Counted from the stretch's first letter, positions 50,444-59,849 are shown. The stretch: DNA of 64,000 nucleotides from Alphaproteobacteria bacterium (GCA_016699305.1 CP064970.1:1612001-1676000); one strand, 5' to 3'. Notes: generated by a model from the sequence alone, not told the origin. Numbers and translations: made by a program.

Positions 50444-50770
50444 ATGAAAGGCTGCTACAAAATTTCAGTGATCCCAGAAGGCGCACCTCTGATGGATGAA
50501 CCCTCGGCCCCAAAAACATTTCTCAGCAAATTATTGGATCAAGTCGGCGGGGCCGAGGCCCTCTTGAATGCGCCGGATGAAGAATTGGTGGCCTTGTGCG
50601 AATATGCGCGCCGCGAGATGTGCCGCGTGGCTGAGATTGATGCGTATGATCCGGATGTGGTGGTCAAGGAACATCCCAGCCTCTCTGTACAAGACCGAAT
50701 GCCCCTGGGGGCCGGGCTTTCCGATGAAGCACAGCCAGCCCCCTCTATATGGGACAGGCCATTGCGATAG
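50444..50770 (+). CDS. Hypothetical protein
   Basis: A 108-residue protein starting MKGCYKISVIPEG after the ribosome site AAAGGGAG, 22 bases after the previous gene. A helical middle (FLSKLLDQVGGAEALLNAPDEELVALCEYARREM) and a loose proline-rich C-terminus are visible. It has no recognised domain and is probably co-transcribed with 50200-50421. Confidence 0.5.
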   Translation: MKGCYKISVIPEGAPLMDEPSAPKTFLSKLLDQVGGAEALLNAPDEELVALCEYARREMCRVAEIDAYDPDVVVKEHPSLSVQDRMPLGAGLSDEAQPAPSIWDRPLR

Positions 50771-50778
50771 GCGGCGCG

Positions 50779-52335
50779 CTAACCGCCCAATCGTCCCCGC
50801 ACCAGCGACTCGCGGCCCGGGCGGCTGCGTAAGGTGGGAAAGAGGATGACTTCGCGGATCGAGGGCGAGTCGGTCAACAGCATCACGATGCGATCGATGC
50901 CGATGCCCAGGCCGCCCGTGGGCGGCAGGCCGTATTCCAGGGCGATCACATAATCTTCGTCCATATACTGCGCTTCGTCGTCCCCCGCTTCGCGCTGGGC
51001 GACTTGCTCTTGAAAGCGCGAGAATTGCTCGAACGGATCGTTCAGCTCGGAATAGGCGTTGGCCATCTCCCAGCCATTGGCATAGCTCTCGAACCTCTCG
51101 GCCAAGCGCGGATTGGCGCGGTGCGTTTTGGTCAAGGGGCAAATGTCTTTGGGGAAATCCGTCACATGGGTGGGCTGAATAAGGGTGTGTTCCACCTTTT
51201 CGCCGAATACCGCCTCGACCACCTGGCCCCAATTGGCCTTGGGCGAGACGCCCACGCCGATCTTGGCGGCGGCCCCACGCGCGGCGGCGGGATCGTCCTG
51301 ATAGGCGGCCAGGTCCAGGCCTGTATGCTCGGTCACCAAGTCCAGCATCGTGCGGCGCGGCCAGGGCGGGGTGAAGTCCAGAGTCCTCTCGCCATAGGGC
51401 AGCACATAGGTGCCATGTAGGGCCATGGCCGCGCCCGCGACCAATTCTTCGGTCACGGTCATCATGTCGGTGTAGTCGGCATAGGCTTGGTAAATCTCGA
51501 TCGTCGTGAATTCGGGATTGTGCTTGACCGAAACTCCTTCGTTGCGGAACAGACGGCCCATTTCATAGACGCCTTCGGCAAGGCCACCGATCACCAGACG
51601 CTTCAGATACAGCTCGGGCGCGATGCGCAAGAACAGCTCCATATCCAGCGTGTTGTGATGCGTCACAAAGGGCTTGGCCGAGGTGCCGCCGGGGATCGGC
51701 TGTAAGACGGGGGTTTCGACCTCTAAGAACCCCTTTTCGTCCAGCGTCTGGCGGATATGGCGCAAGATACGGCTGCGCATGCGAAACACGTCGCGGCTGC
51801 GGTCATTGGCGATCAGATCGGCCTCGCGGCTGCGATAGCGCAATTCCACATCGGCCAGGCCGTAATGCTTGGAGGGCAAAGGACGCAAGGACTTGGTCAA
51901 AAGCTCCAGCCCCTGGGTGTCGATGGTCAGTTCCCCGCGCGGCGTGCGGCGTATGCTGCCCGTTACTCCCACAATATCGCCCATATCCAGATGCGGCAGC
52001 AGGTCCAGAACTTGCCGGGGCGTCGGATCCTTCAGCGAGGTGAATATCTGAATCTTGCCGCTGGCGTCTTCCAGATCCATAAACATGCCGCTGTTGCGCA
52101 CCGAGCGCAAACGCCCCGCCACGCGCACAGCCTGCTGCGTGGTTTCGCCGGCGCCCAAGCCTTCATGCTCTTTTTGTAAGTCACCCGCTTTATGCGTAGG
52201 GCGAAAGATATGCACGAATGTAGGAATATTCGCCGCGCGCAAGGCGTCGTAATGATGCAGCTTGGCCTGACTGGCCTTGGCCAATTCGGCGTCATGCTCG
52301 GCGGAATCTTGCGCGGCGGCGGGAGTCTCAGTCAT
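50779..52335 (-). CDS. lysS: Lysyl-tRNA synthetase, class II
   Basis: A 518-residue enzyme charging tRNA-Lys. The N-terminal OB-fold anticodon domain (VRVAGRLRSVRNSGMFMDLED) is followed by the class II core with motif 2 (FRNEGVSVKHNPEFT) and motif 3 (GGLGIGIDRIVMLLTDSPSIREVILFP). ATG 52335 has GAGGG upstream; the TTG just before it is not used. A Nudix gene precedes it on the strand. Confidence 0.95.
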   Translation of the reverse strand: MTETPAAAQDSAEHDAELAKASQAKLHHYDALRAANIPTFVHIFRPTHKAGDLQKEHEGLGAGETTQQAVRVAGRLRSVRNSGMFMDLEDASGKIQIFTSLKDPTPRQVLDLLPHLDMGDIVGVTGSIRRTPRGELTIDTQGLELLTKSLRPLPSKHYGLADVELRYRSREADLIANDRSRDVFRMRSRILRHIRQTLDEKGFLEVETPVLQPIPGGTSAKPFVTHHNTLDMELFLRIAPELYLKRLVIGGLAEGVYEMGRLFRNEGVSVKHNPEFTTIEIYQAYADYTDMMTVTEELVAGAAMALHGTYVLPYGERTLDFTPPWPRRTMLDLVTEHTGLDLAAYQDDPAAARGAAAKIGVGVSPKANWGQVVEAVFGEKVEHTLIQPTHVTDFPKDICPLTKTHRANPRLAERFESYANGWEMANAYSELNDPFEQFSRFQEQVAQREAGDDEAQYMDEDYVIALEYGLPPTGGLGIGIDRIVMLLTDSPSIREVILFPTLRSRPGRESLVRGRLGG

Positions 52336-52347
52336 CAAATGATACCC

Positions 52348-52812
52348 TCAAAGGTTAGGGGGCGCATCGCCCCGCCATCCATATTCCAGATATTGGCGGC
52401 CTTGCGCAATCGCCAAAATCGCCTCGCGGATATAGGGAATGATGGTGTCGGGCAAGGGATCGGACGGGAAGAAGCCTATTCTGGCGCATTTATGCGGCTC
52501 GGCATTGACGATCTGGCCCCGCCATGCGCGGGTGGTAAAGAATAAATCGATACGCTCGCTGTCATGCGACAGGCGGTGCATGGTCAGACGCAAATACAAA
52601 TCCTCGGGCCGTAAGACGATGCCCGCCTCTTCCTGCGCCTCGCGGCACATGGCGCTGGTGGCGGTTTCGTCGCCGTCCAGATGACCCGCGACCAACCCAT
52701 ACATCCCATCCGCATATCCGGTGTTCTGCCGCAGCATCAACAGGATATCGCCATGATCGTCCCATAACAGCAGATACACGGCGGGAGTCAGTTTGAATCG
52801 CGGGACGGACAT
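52348..52812 (-). CDS. Nudix hydrolase
   Basis: A 154-residue protein with a complete Nudix box (GHLDGDETATSAMCREAQEEAGI), so it hydrolyses a nucleoside diphosphate linked to some group. The substrate cannot be told from sequence; similarity is to small dihydroneopterin/MutT-like house-cleaning types. It lies 12 bases upstream of lysS, so the pair is probably one unit. Confidence 0.88.
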   Translation of the reverse strand: MSVPRFKLTPAVYLLLWDDHGDILLMLRQNTGYADGMYGLVAGHLDGDETATSAMCREAQEEAGIVLRPEDLYLRLTMHRLSHDSERIDLFFTTRAWRGQIVNAEPHKCARIGFFPSDPLPDTIIPYIREAILAIAQGRQYLEYGWRGDAPPNL

Positions 52813-52885
52813 GGGAATACCGTATAACTCACGAGGACGTTATGCCTATGTTACATCTGATTGATGCAAAACAGCAGGATGATGA

Positions 52886-53002
52886 ATGTCATATTTAATT
52901 GCCATCGGCGGGCATGTGGAGGGAACGGGCAAGACCAGTTTGGCCTATGGGTTGCGCGGGGTTGAGCCTTTCGTGCGTGAGTTACGCAAAAACACTCTCT
53001 AA
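52886..53002 (+). pseudogene. Short fragment resembling a P-loop NTPase start
   Basis: Thirty-eight codons from ATG 52886 read like the N-terminus of a P-loop protein (MSYLIAIGGHVEGTGKTSLA) but stop after FVRELRKNTL. The spacing of the glycines is one residue off the classical Walker A. No ribosome site is clear. I read it as the stub of a lost gene; a genuine small ORF or chance cannot be ruled out. Confidence 0.35.
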
Positions 53003-53025
53003 TCTAGGCCAGGTCCTAGGTTTAA

Positions 53026-54312
53026 CTACCCGAACATCCGCCCCACTTCCTCCACCGCCCGTCCCAGGGCTTCGACATCGTCCATGGTGTTGTAGAGGGC
53101 AAAGGAGGCGCGGGTGGTGCCAGGTAGGCCCAGGCGGTGCATCAGGGGTTGGGCGCAATGATGCCCGGCGCGTACGGCCACACCGTGATGGTCCAAGATG
53201 GTGCCGATATCATGCGGATGCGCGCCGTTCAGCACAAAGGACAGGATCGCCGCTTTGTCGGGCGCGGTGCCGACGATCCGCAGGCCCGGAATGCGCGAAA
53301 GCCTTTCCGTCGCGGCCTGCAACAAGGCGTGTTCATGCGCTGCAATGCGCTTTAGCCCCAAGACGGCCACATAATCCAAGGCCGCATGCAGGCCCACCGC
53401 TTCGGCGATGGGGGGGGTGCCCGCTTCGAAACGCGCGGGCGGCGCGGCATAGGTGGTGCGTTCGAAAGAGACCTCTTCGATCATATCGCCGCCGCCTTGC
53501 CAGGGCGGCATGGCGCGCAGATGCTCTTGCTTGCCATACAGCACGCCAATGCCCGTGGGGCCATAGATCTTATGGCCGGAAAAGACATAGAAATCGCAGC
53601 CCAGCCGGGCCACGTCCACCGGACCATGCCCCACCGCTTGGCACCCGTCCAACAGCAAGGCGATGCCGCGCGTGCGGCATAAAGCGGAAATTTCTTCGAC
53701 CGGCAACACGGTGCCCAAGGCGTTCGAGACATGTGCCACGGCAAGCAGGCGCGTGCGCGGGGTCATGGCGGCCTCGATATCCTCCAGACGCAGCTCGCCC
53801 GAGTCTTGAATGGGCGCGATGCGCAGCGTGATGCCGATTTGCTCGCGCAGCATCTGCCAGGGAACGATATTGGCGTGATGCTCCAGCTCGGTCAGCACCA
53901 CCTCGTCGCCCGCCTTTAGATTCGTGCGGCCCCAGCTTTGCGCCACCAGATTGATGGCCTCGGTCGCGCCGCGCGTAAAGACGATCTCATGCGCGTCCTG
54001 GGCATTCAGGAATTGGCGCACACGCTCGCGGGCGCGTTCATAGGCGATGGTCGCCCGCTGGCTCAGCAGATAAACCCCTCGGTGGATATTGGCGTAGTCC
54101 TGCTCGTAAAAGCGGTTCATGGCTTCCAGGACCGCGCGGGGTTTTTGCGCGCTGGCGGCGGTGTCCAAATAGACAAGGGGACGGCCATTCATTTTCCGCG
54201 ACAGGATGGGAAAATCGCGCCGCATGGCCTCAACATTCAAGGGCGGTTGCGGGGTGCAGGGGAACAAAGCGTCCGACGCGGTCGCATCACATGTCATGGC
54301 GCATGCCTCCAT
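53026..54312 (-). CDS. sufS: SUF cysteine desulfurase
   Basis: A 428-residue PLP enzyme that supplies sulfur from cysteine. The PLP lysine is in SGHKIYGP, the histidine in ELEHHANIVPW, and the catalytic cysteine in RAGHHCAQP near residue 385 with the short group II loop. The ATG overlaps the sufD stop (TGATG) with GGAGGAAG upstream. No sufE or sufU follows in the visible operon. Confidence 0.94.
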   Translation of the reverse strand: MEACAMTCDATASDALFPCTPQPPLNVEAMRRDFPILSRKMNGRPLVYLDTAASAQKPRAVLEAMNRFYEQDYANIHRGVYLLSQRATIAYERARERVRQFLNAQDAHEIVFTRGATEAINLVAQSWGRTNLKAGDEVVLTELEHHANIVPWQMLREQIGITLRIAPIQDSGELRLEDIEAAMTPRTRLLAVAHVSNALGTVLPVEEISALCRTRGIALLLDGCQAVGHGPVDVARLGCDFYVFSGHKIYGPTGIGVLYGKQEHLRAMPPWQGGGDMIEEVSFERTTYAAPPARFEAGTPPIAEAVGLHAALDYVAVLGLKRIAAHEHALLQAATERLSRIPGLRIVGTAPDKAAILSFVLNGAHPHDIGTILDHHGVAVRAGHHCAQPLMHRLGLPGTTRASFALYNTMDDVEALGRAVEEVGRMFG

Positions 54313-55493
54313 CAGTCTTCCTCCCCGTTATCGGGCCAATCCATCCATGGACGCAACTGCGCCCATGCTTTGGCGGATAAGTCGGGCACGGCTTCTAACG
54401 CCTGCCGCGCAAAGGCCGCCGTCAATAAACGATGCGCCGCCGCCTCGGTCAGGCCCCGCGCGCGCAGATAGAACAAGGCATCCGCATCAAGCGTTCCGAT
54501 GGCCGCGCCATGGGCGCAGCGCACGTCATCGGCGTTGATCTCCAATTCGGGCTTGGTATGGATGGCCGCGCCCTTGGCCAGCAACAATCCTTTATGGCTT
54601 TGGCTGGCATCGGCGCGCATGGCGCCTTTGGCCACCACGATCCGCCCTTGGAATGCCGCGCTGGACGTTCCATCGGCCAATGAACGGAAAACCTGGCGGC
54701 TGGTTGTGTGCGGCGCGTCGTGATGCATGAAGGTCAGGATTTGGGCGTGGTTGTCATGGTCTGGCATCAACACGCCGCCAAGATGAGCCTGTGCGCCGCG
54801 CGCTTCCAGATGCACATGCCGCTCGTGCCGAGTCAGGCGTCCGCCTTGGGTCAGGATCATCTCGTGCAAGGCGGCGTCTTGGTCCAGATGCGTCGTCTCG
54901 TGGGAAAGGGTGCGCATATCCGCGCTGCGCGGCTCGATCACCAGGCGATGCAAACGCGCTTGCGGCTGCAGCATTGTCTGGCGCATATGCGCCATCAGAA
55001 TAGGCGCGCCGGGGGCGCATGAACGACGCTCAATCAACGTCAATTCGGCCCCGCGCCCCAGATGCAGGTTTATTCGATGCGCAAAAAAGGCGGGTTGCGT
55101 TTGTGCCGAAGCGCAAAAGACGATCTCGACCGGATCGGCCAAAACCGCGCCCGGATCCAGATGGATATCGATGCTTCGCGCGGTCGTTGCGGCCACGAAG
55201 GCCGGAATGGGGTCGGCGGATTCCGCGCCCATTTGGCCATGACGCAGATGTAGGCCCCGTTTTTCCAAAGCGTCCAAGGTGGAAAGCCGGGCGCATAGTC
55301 CCGCTTCATCCACCACGATGCGCAAACCGGATGACTCACCGACCAAAGGCAGGGGATCATGCGCCGATGCCGCGCCGAATTCCGCCTCGTTCAATCGCGC
55401 CACGGGAGTCCAACGCCAATCTTCCTGGCGCGGCGACGGCCAGGCGGGAATCTTATCCTGGGCAGGGCCGACCATCTGCGCCGCCCCCGTCAC
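54312..55493 (-). CDS. sufD: SUF scaffold protein SufD
   Basis: A 393-residue beta-helix protein paired with SufB in the SufBC2D scaffold. The C-terminal LRARGLTEAAAHRLLTAAFARQAL and HGAAIGTLDADALFYL are hallmarks. A GTG start overlaps the sufC stop as GTGA; an ATG six codons later is the alternative. The N-terminal half is diverged, as is usual. Confidence 0.92.
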   Translation of the reverse strand: MTGAAQMVGPAQDKIPAWPSPRQEDWRWTPVARLNEAEFGAASAHDPLPLVGESSGLRIVVDEAGLCARLSTLDALEKRGLHLRHGQMGAESADPIPAFVAATTARSIDIHLDPGAVLADPVEIVFCASAQTQPAFFAHRINLHLGRGAELTLIERRSCAPGAPILMAHMRQTMLQPQARLHRLVIEPRSADMRTLSHETTHLDQDAALHEMILTQGGRLTRHERHVHLEARGAQAHLGGVLMPDHDNHAQILTFMHHDAPHTTSRQVFRSLADGTSSAAFQGRIVVAKGAMRADASQSHKGLLLAKGAAIHTKPELEINADDVRCAHGAAIGTLDADALFYLRARGLTEAAAHRLLTAAFARQALEAVPDLSAKAWAQLRPWMDWPDNGEED

Positions 55494-56236
55494 GCCGCCT
55501 CGCCATAGGCGGCATAGCCGGTGCGTTCCAGCTCTTTGGCCAGTTCGGGACCTCCCGATGCCTGGATGCGGCCATGGGCCAGCACATGCACGCGGTCGGG
55601 GACGATGTAATCCAACAAACGCTGATAATGGGTGATGACCAGAAAGGACCGATCCGGCGCGCGCAAGGCGTTCACCGAATCCGACACCACGCGCAAGGCG
55701 TCGATATCCAGGCCGCTATCGGTCTCGTCCAAGACGGCCATGCAGGGGCGCAGTAAGGCCATCTGCAGCGCCTCGTTGCGCTTTTTCTCGCCGCCTGAAA
55801 AACCCGCATTAACGCTGCGGCGAAGCATGTCTTCGGATAATCCCAGCAAGGCCGCCTGGGCGCGCACGGCTTGCAGCACCTGCAAGGCGTCCATCGGCGG
55901 CTCGCCGCGCGCCACGCGCAGGGCGTTCAAGCTTTCTTTCAAAAAGGTCATATTGGTGACGCCGGGAATCTCCACCGGATATTGAAACGCCAAAAACATG
56001 CCCGCCGCCGCGCGTTGCTCGGGCTCCATCGCCAACAGGTCCGCGCCGTTCAAACTCGCGCCGCCGCCGGTGATCTCATAGCCTTCGCGTCCGGCCAGGG
56101 CGTAAGACAGGGTGCTTTTCCCCGATCCGTTCGGCCCCATAATCGCATGCACCTGTCCCGCCGGAACGCAAAGAGTCAGTCCCTTAAGGACCTCTTTGCC
56201 CGCAACGGCCACGCGCAGATCATGGATATCAAGCAT
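55490..56236 (-). CDS. sufC: SUF ATPase SufC
   Basis: A 248-residue ABC-type ATPase. Walker A GPNGSGKSTL, signature FSGGEKKR, Walker B AVLDETDSGLD and the SUF-typical ITHYQRLL are intact. Start ATG 56236 has GGGAG upstream and overlaps the end of the membrane-protein gene above it by eight bases. Confidence 0.97.
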   Translation of the reverse strand: MLDIHDLRVAVAGKEVLKGLTLCVPAGQVHAIMGPNGSGKSTLSYALAGREGYEITGGGASLNGADLLAMEPEQRAAAGMFLAFQYPVEIPGVTNMTFLKESLNALRVARGEPPMDALQVLQAVRAQAALLGLSEDMLRRSVNAGFSGGEKKRNEALQMALLRPCMAVLDETDSGLDIDALRVVSDSVNALRAPDRSFLVITHYQRLLDYIVPDRVHVLAHGRIQASGGPELAKELERTGYAAYGEAA

Positions 56237-56870
56237 GGGATTCTCCCAAGACGTTCTGTGTGGCGGAGTTGGCGGACATGTTCACGGGCACGCCCAAAAG
56301 ACGCGCGAGAGTCTGGGCGCGTTCGATGGTGATATCACGCTGAGCGCGCATCACAGGAAAAGGTTTAATGGATGAATCTTTGGGCGAGATATACACAGTC
56401 GCTGCAGAAGATTGAGGGTCGGTCTTGATAGCGACATGGCTGAGTTGGTCATAGGGGATCACAATATCTTTTGAGCGCAAGAAATGACCGAGAGCTTGAA
56501 TACATAGTTGACCCTGATTGAACGTGATGCGGCAGGGATTCTTGCGTTTGGTTTGATAGGCGTTATTCATGGCCTTGATAACAGTCAAGACAGGAAACAG
56601 CACAAGCATGCTCCAAAAGAACAACGCCAAAAGATCGCTCCATTGAATGGAGATCGCCAAAAACGCGAGCACAATGATGAACCCGGTCTTTCCAAACAAC
56701 AATTCCCTGGCTGTATCAATCAAAGAATCAAACACATTCCAAGGGAAGTTGCGCATTTCACGCAGCCATGCTTCTCCCCAAATCAGCGAGAAAGGAAATG
56801 AAACTCCGGGGGCATCCAAAGGATGCGGCTTATAGTTCGCAGATGAAGGAATGGGGAGAAAACGGGTCAT
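56229..56870 (-). CDS. Membrane protein with PH-like domain, in suf operon
   Basis: A 213-residue protein. Two adjacent transmembrane helices (about residues 60-95, FIIVLAFLAISIQW and LLALFFWSMLVLFPVLTV) follow an N-terminal stretch with HPLDAPGVSFPFSLIWGEAW. The C-terminal 100 residues look like a small PH-like domain ending RAQTLARLLGVPVN. It is a paralogue of the next gene upstream (56867-57529), overlapping it by four bases, and overlaps sufC by eight. No known SUF component has this form. Confidence 0.7.
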   Translation of the reverse strand: MTRFLPIPSSANYKPHPLDAPGVSFPFSLIWGEAWLREMRNFPWNVFDSLIDTARELLFGKTGFIIVLAFLAISIQWSDLLALFFWSMLVLFPVLTVIKAMNNAYQTKRKNPCRITFNQGQLCIQALGHFLRSKDIVIPYDQLSHVAIKTDPQSSAATVYISPKDSSIKPFPVMRAQRDITIERAQTLARLLGVPVNMSANSATQNVLGESHA

Positions 56871-57529
56871 ATCGTCGCTGCCTTCACTTCATGAGATTGC
56901 GCGTATAAATCTGTCCGCATCGGTACGCCCAGAAGACGGGCGAGAGTCTCGGCGCGTTTTTGCGCGATAGGCTTTTTGGCACGCAAGATCGTAAGGCTGG
57001 GGTATCTTTGATCATTGGTCGTGATATGGACGGTGGACAGTAAGGATTGAGGGGATGATGTCTCGATCACCACGTCGCGTAGCTGCGCGCGGGGGATAAG
57101 AGCTACACTGTTTGGGTTCATCATAGACTCGAACAGGCCCAAACGCTCGATCCAGATATTGGCGGCGTCCAGCGTGACCTTATAGGGGCGTTCGCGTTGA
57201 AGCAGGAGGCATAAATCCCAAATCGTCAGCAGGACCAATCCCGGCAACAAGACGAGCAACCAAACCACCCATCCCAACGCCAGGCCGAACCAGGAATTGG
57301 TGGCGAATAAGGCCAGGCATTCTATAAACCCGGTCTCTGGACCGACGGATGGCAGTGACCAATCTCTTTTACCGCCGAACAGAATGCCCATCGGCCCCAA
57401 CAAAATGGCGCGCGAATCTTCCAGCCATCCCTGGCCCCACACCAAGGAAAGAGGCAATGGCGGATTTTGCACGTCCAAGGGATGCTGCCCTTGGTGGCTG
57501 GTATGGGGGGAAGGGAGATGGATACGCAT
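56867..57529 (-). CDS. Membrane protein with PH-like domain, paralogue
   Basis: A 220-residue protein sharing with its neighbour the HPLDvqNPPLPLSLVWGQGW opening, a hydrophobic hairpin (LALGWVVWLLVLLPGLVLLTIW) and a C-terminal domain ending RAETLARLLGVPM. It begins six bases after the sufB stop. The tandem duplication inside a conserved operon suggests a membrane-linked role for this SUF machine, or simple co-transcription. Function unknown. Confidence 0.7.
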   Translation of the reverse strand: MRIHLPSPHTSHQGQHPLDVQNPPLPLSLVWGQGWLEDSRAILLGPMGILFGGKRDWSLPSVGPETGFIECLALFATNSWFGLALGWVVWLLVLLPGLVLLTIWDLCLLLQRERPYKVTLDAANIWIERLGLFESMMNPNSVALIPRAQLRDVVIETSSPQSLLSTVHITTNDQRYPSLTILRAKKPIAQKRAETLARLLGVPMRTDLYAQSHEVKAATI

Positions 57530-57535
57530 GGGATT

Positions 57536-59029
57536 CTAGCCTACCGAGCCTTCCAGGCTGATGCCCAGCAGCTTTTGCGCCTCGACGGCGAATTCCATGG
57601 GGAGTTCGGCCAAGACCTCGCGGCAGAATCCGTTGACGATCAGGGCCACGGCGGCTTCGGCGCTCAGGCCGCGCTGGCGGGCATAGAACATCTGTTCTTC
57701 GCTGATGCGGCTGGCGGTGGCCTCGTGTTCCAGATGGGCCGACGGATGGCGGCATTCGACCACCGGCACGGTATGCGCCCCGCAATCGGGACCGATCAGC
57801 AGACTGTCGCAGCGCGTGTGGTTGCGCGCGCCTTCGGCCCCGCCCAGCACGCTGACAAGGCCGCGATAGGTGTTTTGCGCGTGGCCTGCCGATATACCCT
57901 TGGAGATGATGGTCGATCGCGTGTTGCGTCCGATATGGATCATCTTGGTGCCAGTATCGGCCTGTTGACGATGGGCACTGACGGCCACCGAATAAAACTC
58001 GCCCACCGACTCGTCGCCTTGCAAGATGCAGCTGGGATATTTCCAGGTCAGGGCCGAGCCGGTCTCGACCTGCGTCCATGAGATGCGCGAGGCGCGGCCC
58101 CGGCACGCGCCGCGCTTGGTGACGAAGTTATAGATGCCGCCCACGCCCTGCTCGTTGCCCGGATACCAATTCTGCACCGTGGAATATTTGATGGTCGCGG
58201 ATTCATGGGCCACCAATTCCACCACGGCGGCATGCAGCTGGTTCTCGTCGCGCTTGGGAGCCGTGCAGCCTTCCAGATAACTGACATAAGAGCCTTCATC
58301 GGCGATGATCAGCGTGCGTTCGAATTGGCCGGTGGCCTGTTCGTTGATGCGGAAATAGGTGGACAGCTCCATCGGGCAATGCACGCCCTTGGGGATATAG
58401 ACGAAGGAACCGTCGGTATAGACCGCCGAATTCAACGCCGCGAAGAAGTTATCGCCCGGCGGCACCACGCTGCCCAGGTAACGCCGCACCAATTCGGGAT
58501 GTTCGCGCACCGCGTCCGAGATGGGGCAAAAGATCACCCCGGCCTTGGCCAGGGTTTCGCGGAAGGTGGTGGCCACCGACACGCTGTCGAACACCGCATC
58601 CACCGCCACGGGCCTTGAACCTTCCGAGCGTTCGACTCCGGCCAGGATTTCCTGCTCACGCAAAGGAATGCCCAGCTTTTCGTAGGTGCGCAGCAGTTCG
58701 GGGTCCACCTCGTCCAGGCTTTTCAGCAGCTTGGGGCGTTTGGGGGCGGCGTAATAATGGCTGTCTTGATAGTCGATCGGCGCATAGGCCAGCTTGGCCC
58801 AATGCGGCTCGGTCATGCCCAGCCAATGCCGATAGGCGCGCAAACGCCACTCCAACAGCCATTCCGGCTCGCCCTTTTTGGCCGAGATGAAACGGACGAT
58901 ATCTTCGTTCAGGCCCTTGGGGGCCTTATCGGATTCGATATCGGTGACAAAGCCGTATTTATAGCCCTGGCCCACCAGGTCGCTGTTGGAATCGCGTGCG
59001 ATAATGGTGGGCTGGGGCGCGGCGGTCAT
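57536..59029 (-). CDS. sufB: SUF scaffold protein SufB
   Basis: A 497-residue iron-sulfur scaffold. YKYGFVTDIESDKAPKGLNEDIVRFISAKK, the cysteine in HCPMELSTYFRIN, SYLEGCTAPKRDENQLHAAVVELVA and the C-terminal EEQMFYARQRGLSAEAA are conserved. ATG 59029 is used, overlapping the stop of the small gene upstream; a longer frame to 59119 reads through that gene. Confidence 0.96.
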   Translation of the reverse strand: MTAAPQPTIIARDSNSDLVGQGYKYGFVTDIESDKAPKGLNEDIVRFISAKKGEPEWLLEWRLRAYRHWLGMTEPHWAKLAYAPIDYQDSHYYAAPKRPKLLKSLDEVDPELLRTYEKLGIPLREQEILAGVERSEGSRPVAVDAVFDSVSVATTFRETLAKAGVIFCPISDAVREHPELVRRYLGSVVPPGDNFFAALNSAVYTDGSFVYIPKGVHCPMELSTYFRINEQATGQFERTLIIADEGSYVSYLEGCTAPKRDENQLHAAVVELVAHESATIKYSTVQNWYPGNEQGVGGIYNFVTKRGACRGRASRISWTQVETGSALTWKYPSCILQGDESVGEFYSVAVSAHRQQADTGTKMIHIGRNTRSTIISKGISAGHAQNTYRGLVSVLGGAEGARNHTRCDSLLIGPDCGAHTVPVVECRHPSAHLEHEATASRISEEQMFYARQRGLSAEAAVALIVNGFCREVLAELPMEFAVEAQKLLGISLEGSVG

Positions 59030-59301
59030 TTTGGTCCAGTGGAAGGCATAACGATTTTCATGCAAGCCGAGGGCAAAGGCCGCTGTGCCTGCATGGCCTT
59101 GACTTGCGCCCGCTCGCACCGGTTACGATGTGCCTCCATGCGATCATTATTCTGTGAGTTAACGTATGCTGCTAACATCATGCCTGCCAGCAAAAGTGCC
59201 ATCCCTCCGGAAGATTGGGGATCAGCCCCGATGTGCCCTTTTTGACGAGAAATTCCAGTTTTCTCAGATGGTGCCATGGGGCCGGATTCAGAGTTCTTCA
59301 T
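59026..59301 (-). CDS. Small membrane-associated protein before sufB
   Basis: A 91-residue protein starting MKNSESGPMAPSEK with a strong ribosome site (TAGGAG). A short hydrophobic segment (GGMALLLAGMMLAAYV, about residues 32-47) could span or touch the membrane, and the tail is basic with two cysteines. Its stop overlaps the sufB start as ATGA. Not recognised; its position suggests it belongs to the SUF operon. Confidence 0.55.
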   Translation of the reverse strand: MKNSESGPMAPSEKTGISRQKGHIGADPQSSGGMALLLAGMMLAAYVNSQNNDRMEAHRNRCERAQVKAMQAQRPLPSACMKIVMPSTGPK

Positions 59302-59386
59302 GATGCGTGTCTCCTATGATGTGGTGCTGTACTTATTTGTTACGACATAAATATACTTTCAGTCTATGCGAATGAGGGTGCTGTCT

Positions 59387-59842
59387 TCATGCGACATTGG
59401 TGGAAATGCGGTCATTTTGCATGGGATCACCGATGTGAATGCCGTCACGGGCCATGTCTTCCAGGCTGACTTTTTCAAGCGCGCCACGAATCGCGCGGTT
59501 CACTTCGCGCCAGTGGCCTCGGATGCTGCAATGACCGCTGATGCGGCACTTGGTCGTTCCGTCGATCGCGCAGGGTGTGAGGGCTGTTTGTCCTTCCATG
59601 ATTTCAATGACTTGAGCTACCGAGATCATGGCAGATGGCCGCGCCAGATCATAGCCGCCCGAAGCGCCGCGCTGGGTAACCAAAAGCCCGCCGCGCGCCA
59701 ATTGCTTCAGCACCTTGGCGACGGTGGCTTCGGGAAGGCGGCTTTCGCGCGCCAAATCGCCTGCCGAACGCCACACGCCCTTACCGGACATTTGGCACAG
59801 CAAAACGACCGCATAATCCGTCAATCGTCCGATCTTTAACAT
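59387..59842 (-). CDS. SUF-operon Rrf2-family regulator
   Basis: A 151-residue regulator of the IscR/SUF type. Residues 1-70 hold the winged helix (LTDYAVVLLCQMSGKG, EATVAKVLKQLARGGLLVTQRGASGGYDLAR). C91, C99 and C105, in the CAIDGTTKCRISGHC stretch, are placed to bind a cluster. It sits first in the operon and probably senses iron-sulfur status and represses suf. It matches the SUF-system regulator group better than enterobacterial IscR. Confidence 0.9.
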   Translation of the reverse strand: MLKIGRLTDYAVVLLCQMSGKGVWRSAGDLARESRLPEATVAKVLKQLARGGLLVTQRGASGGYDLARPSAMISVAQVIEIMEGQTALTPCAIDGTTKCRISGHCSIRGHWREVNRAIRGALEKVSLEDMARDGIHIGDPMQNDRISTNVA

Positions 59843-59849
59843 GTTTAAT

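Noticed and set aside
53410..53417. Run of eight Gs inside sufS as a phase-variation site
   Set aside because: The tract lies in a conserved coding position of an essential-type enzyme and encodes the expected Thr-Pro-Pro; chance in G+C-rich DNA is more likely.
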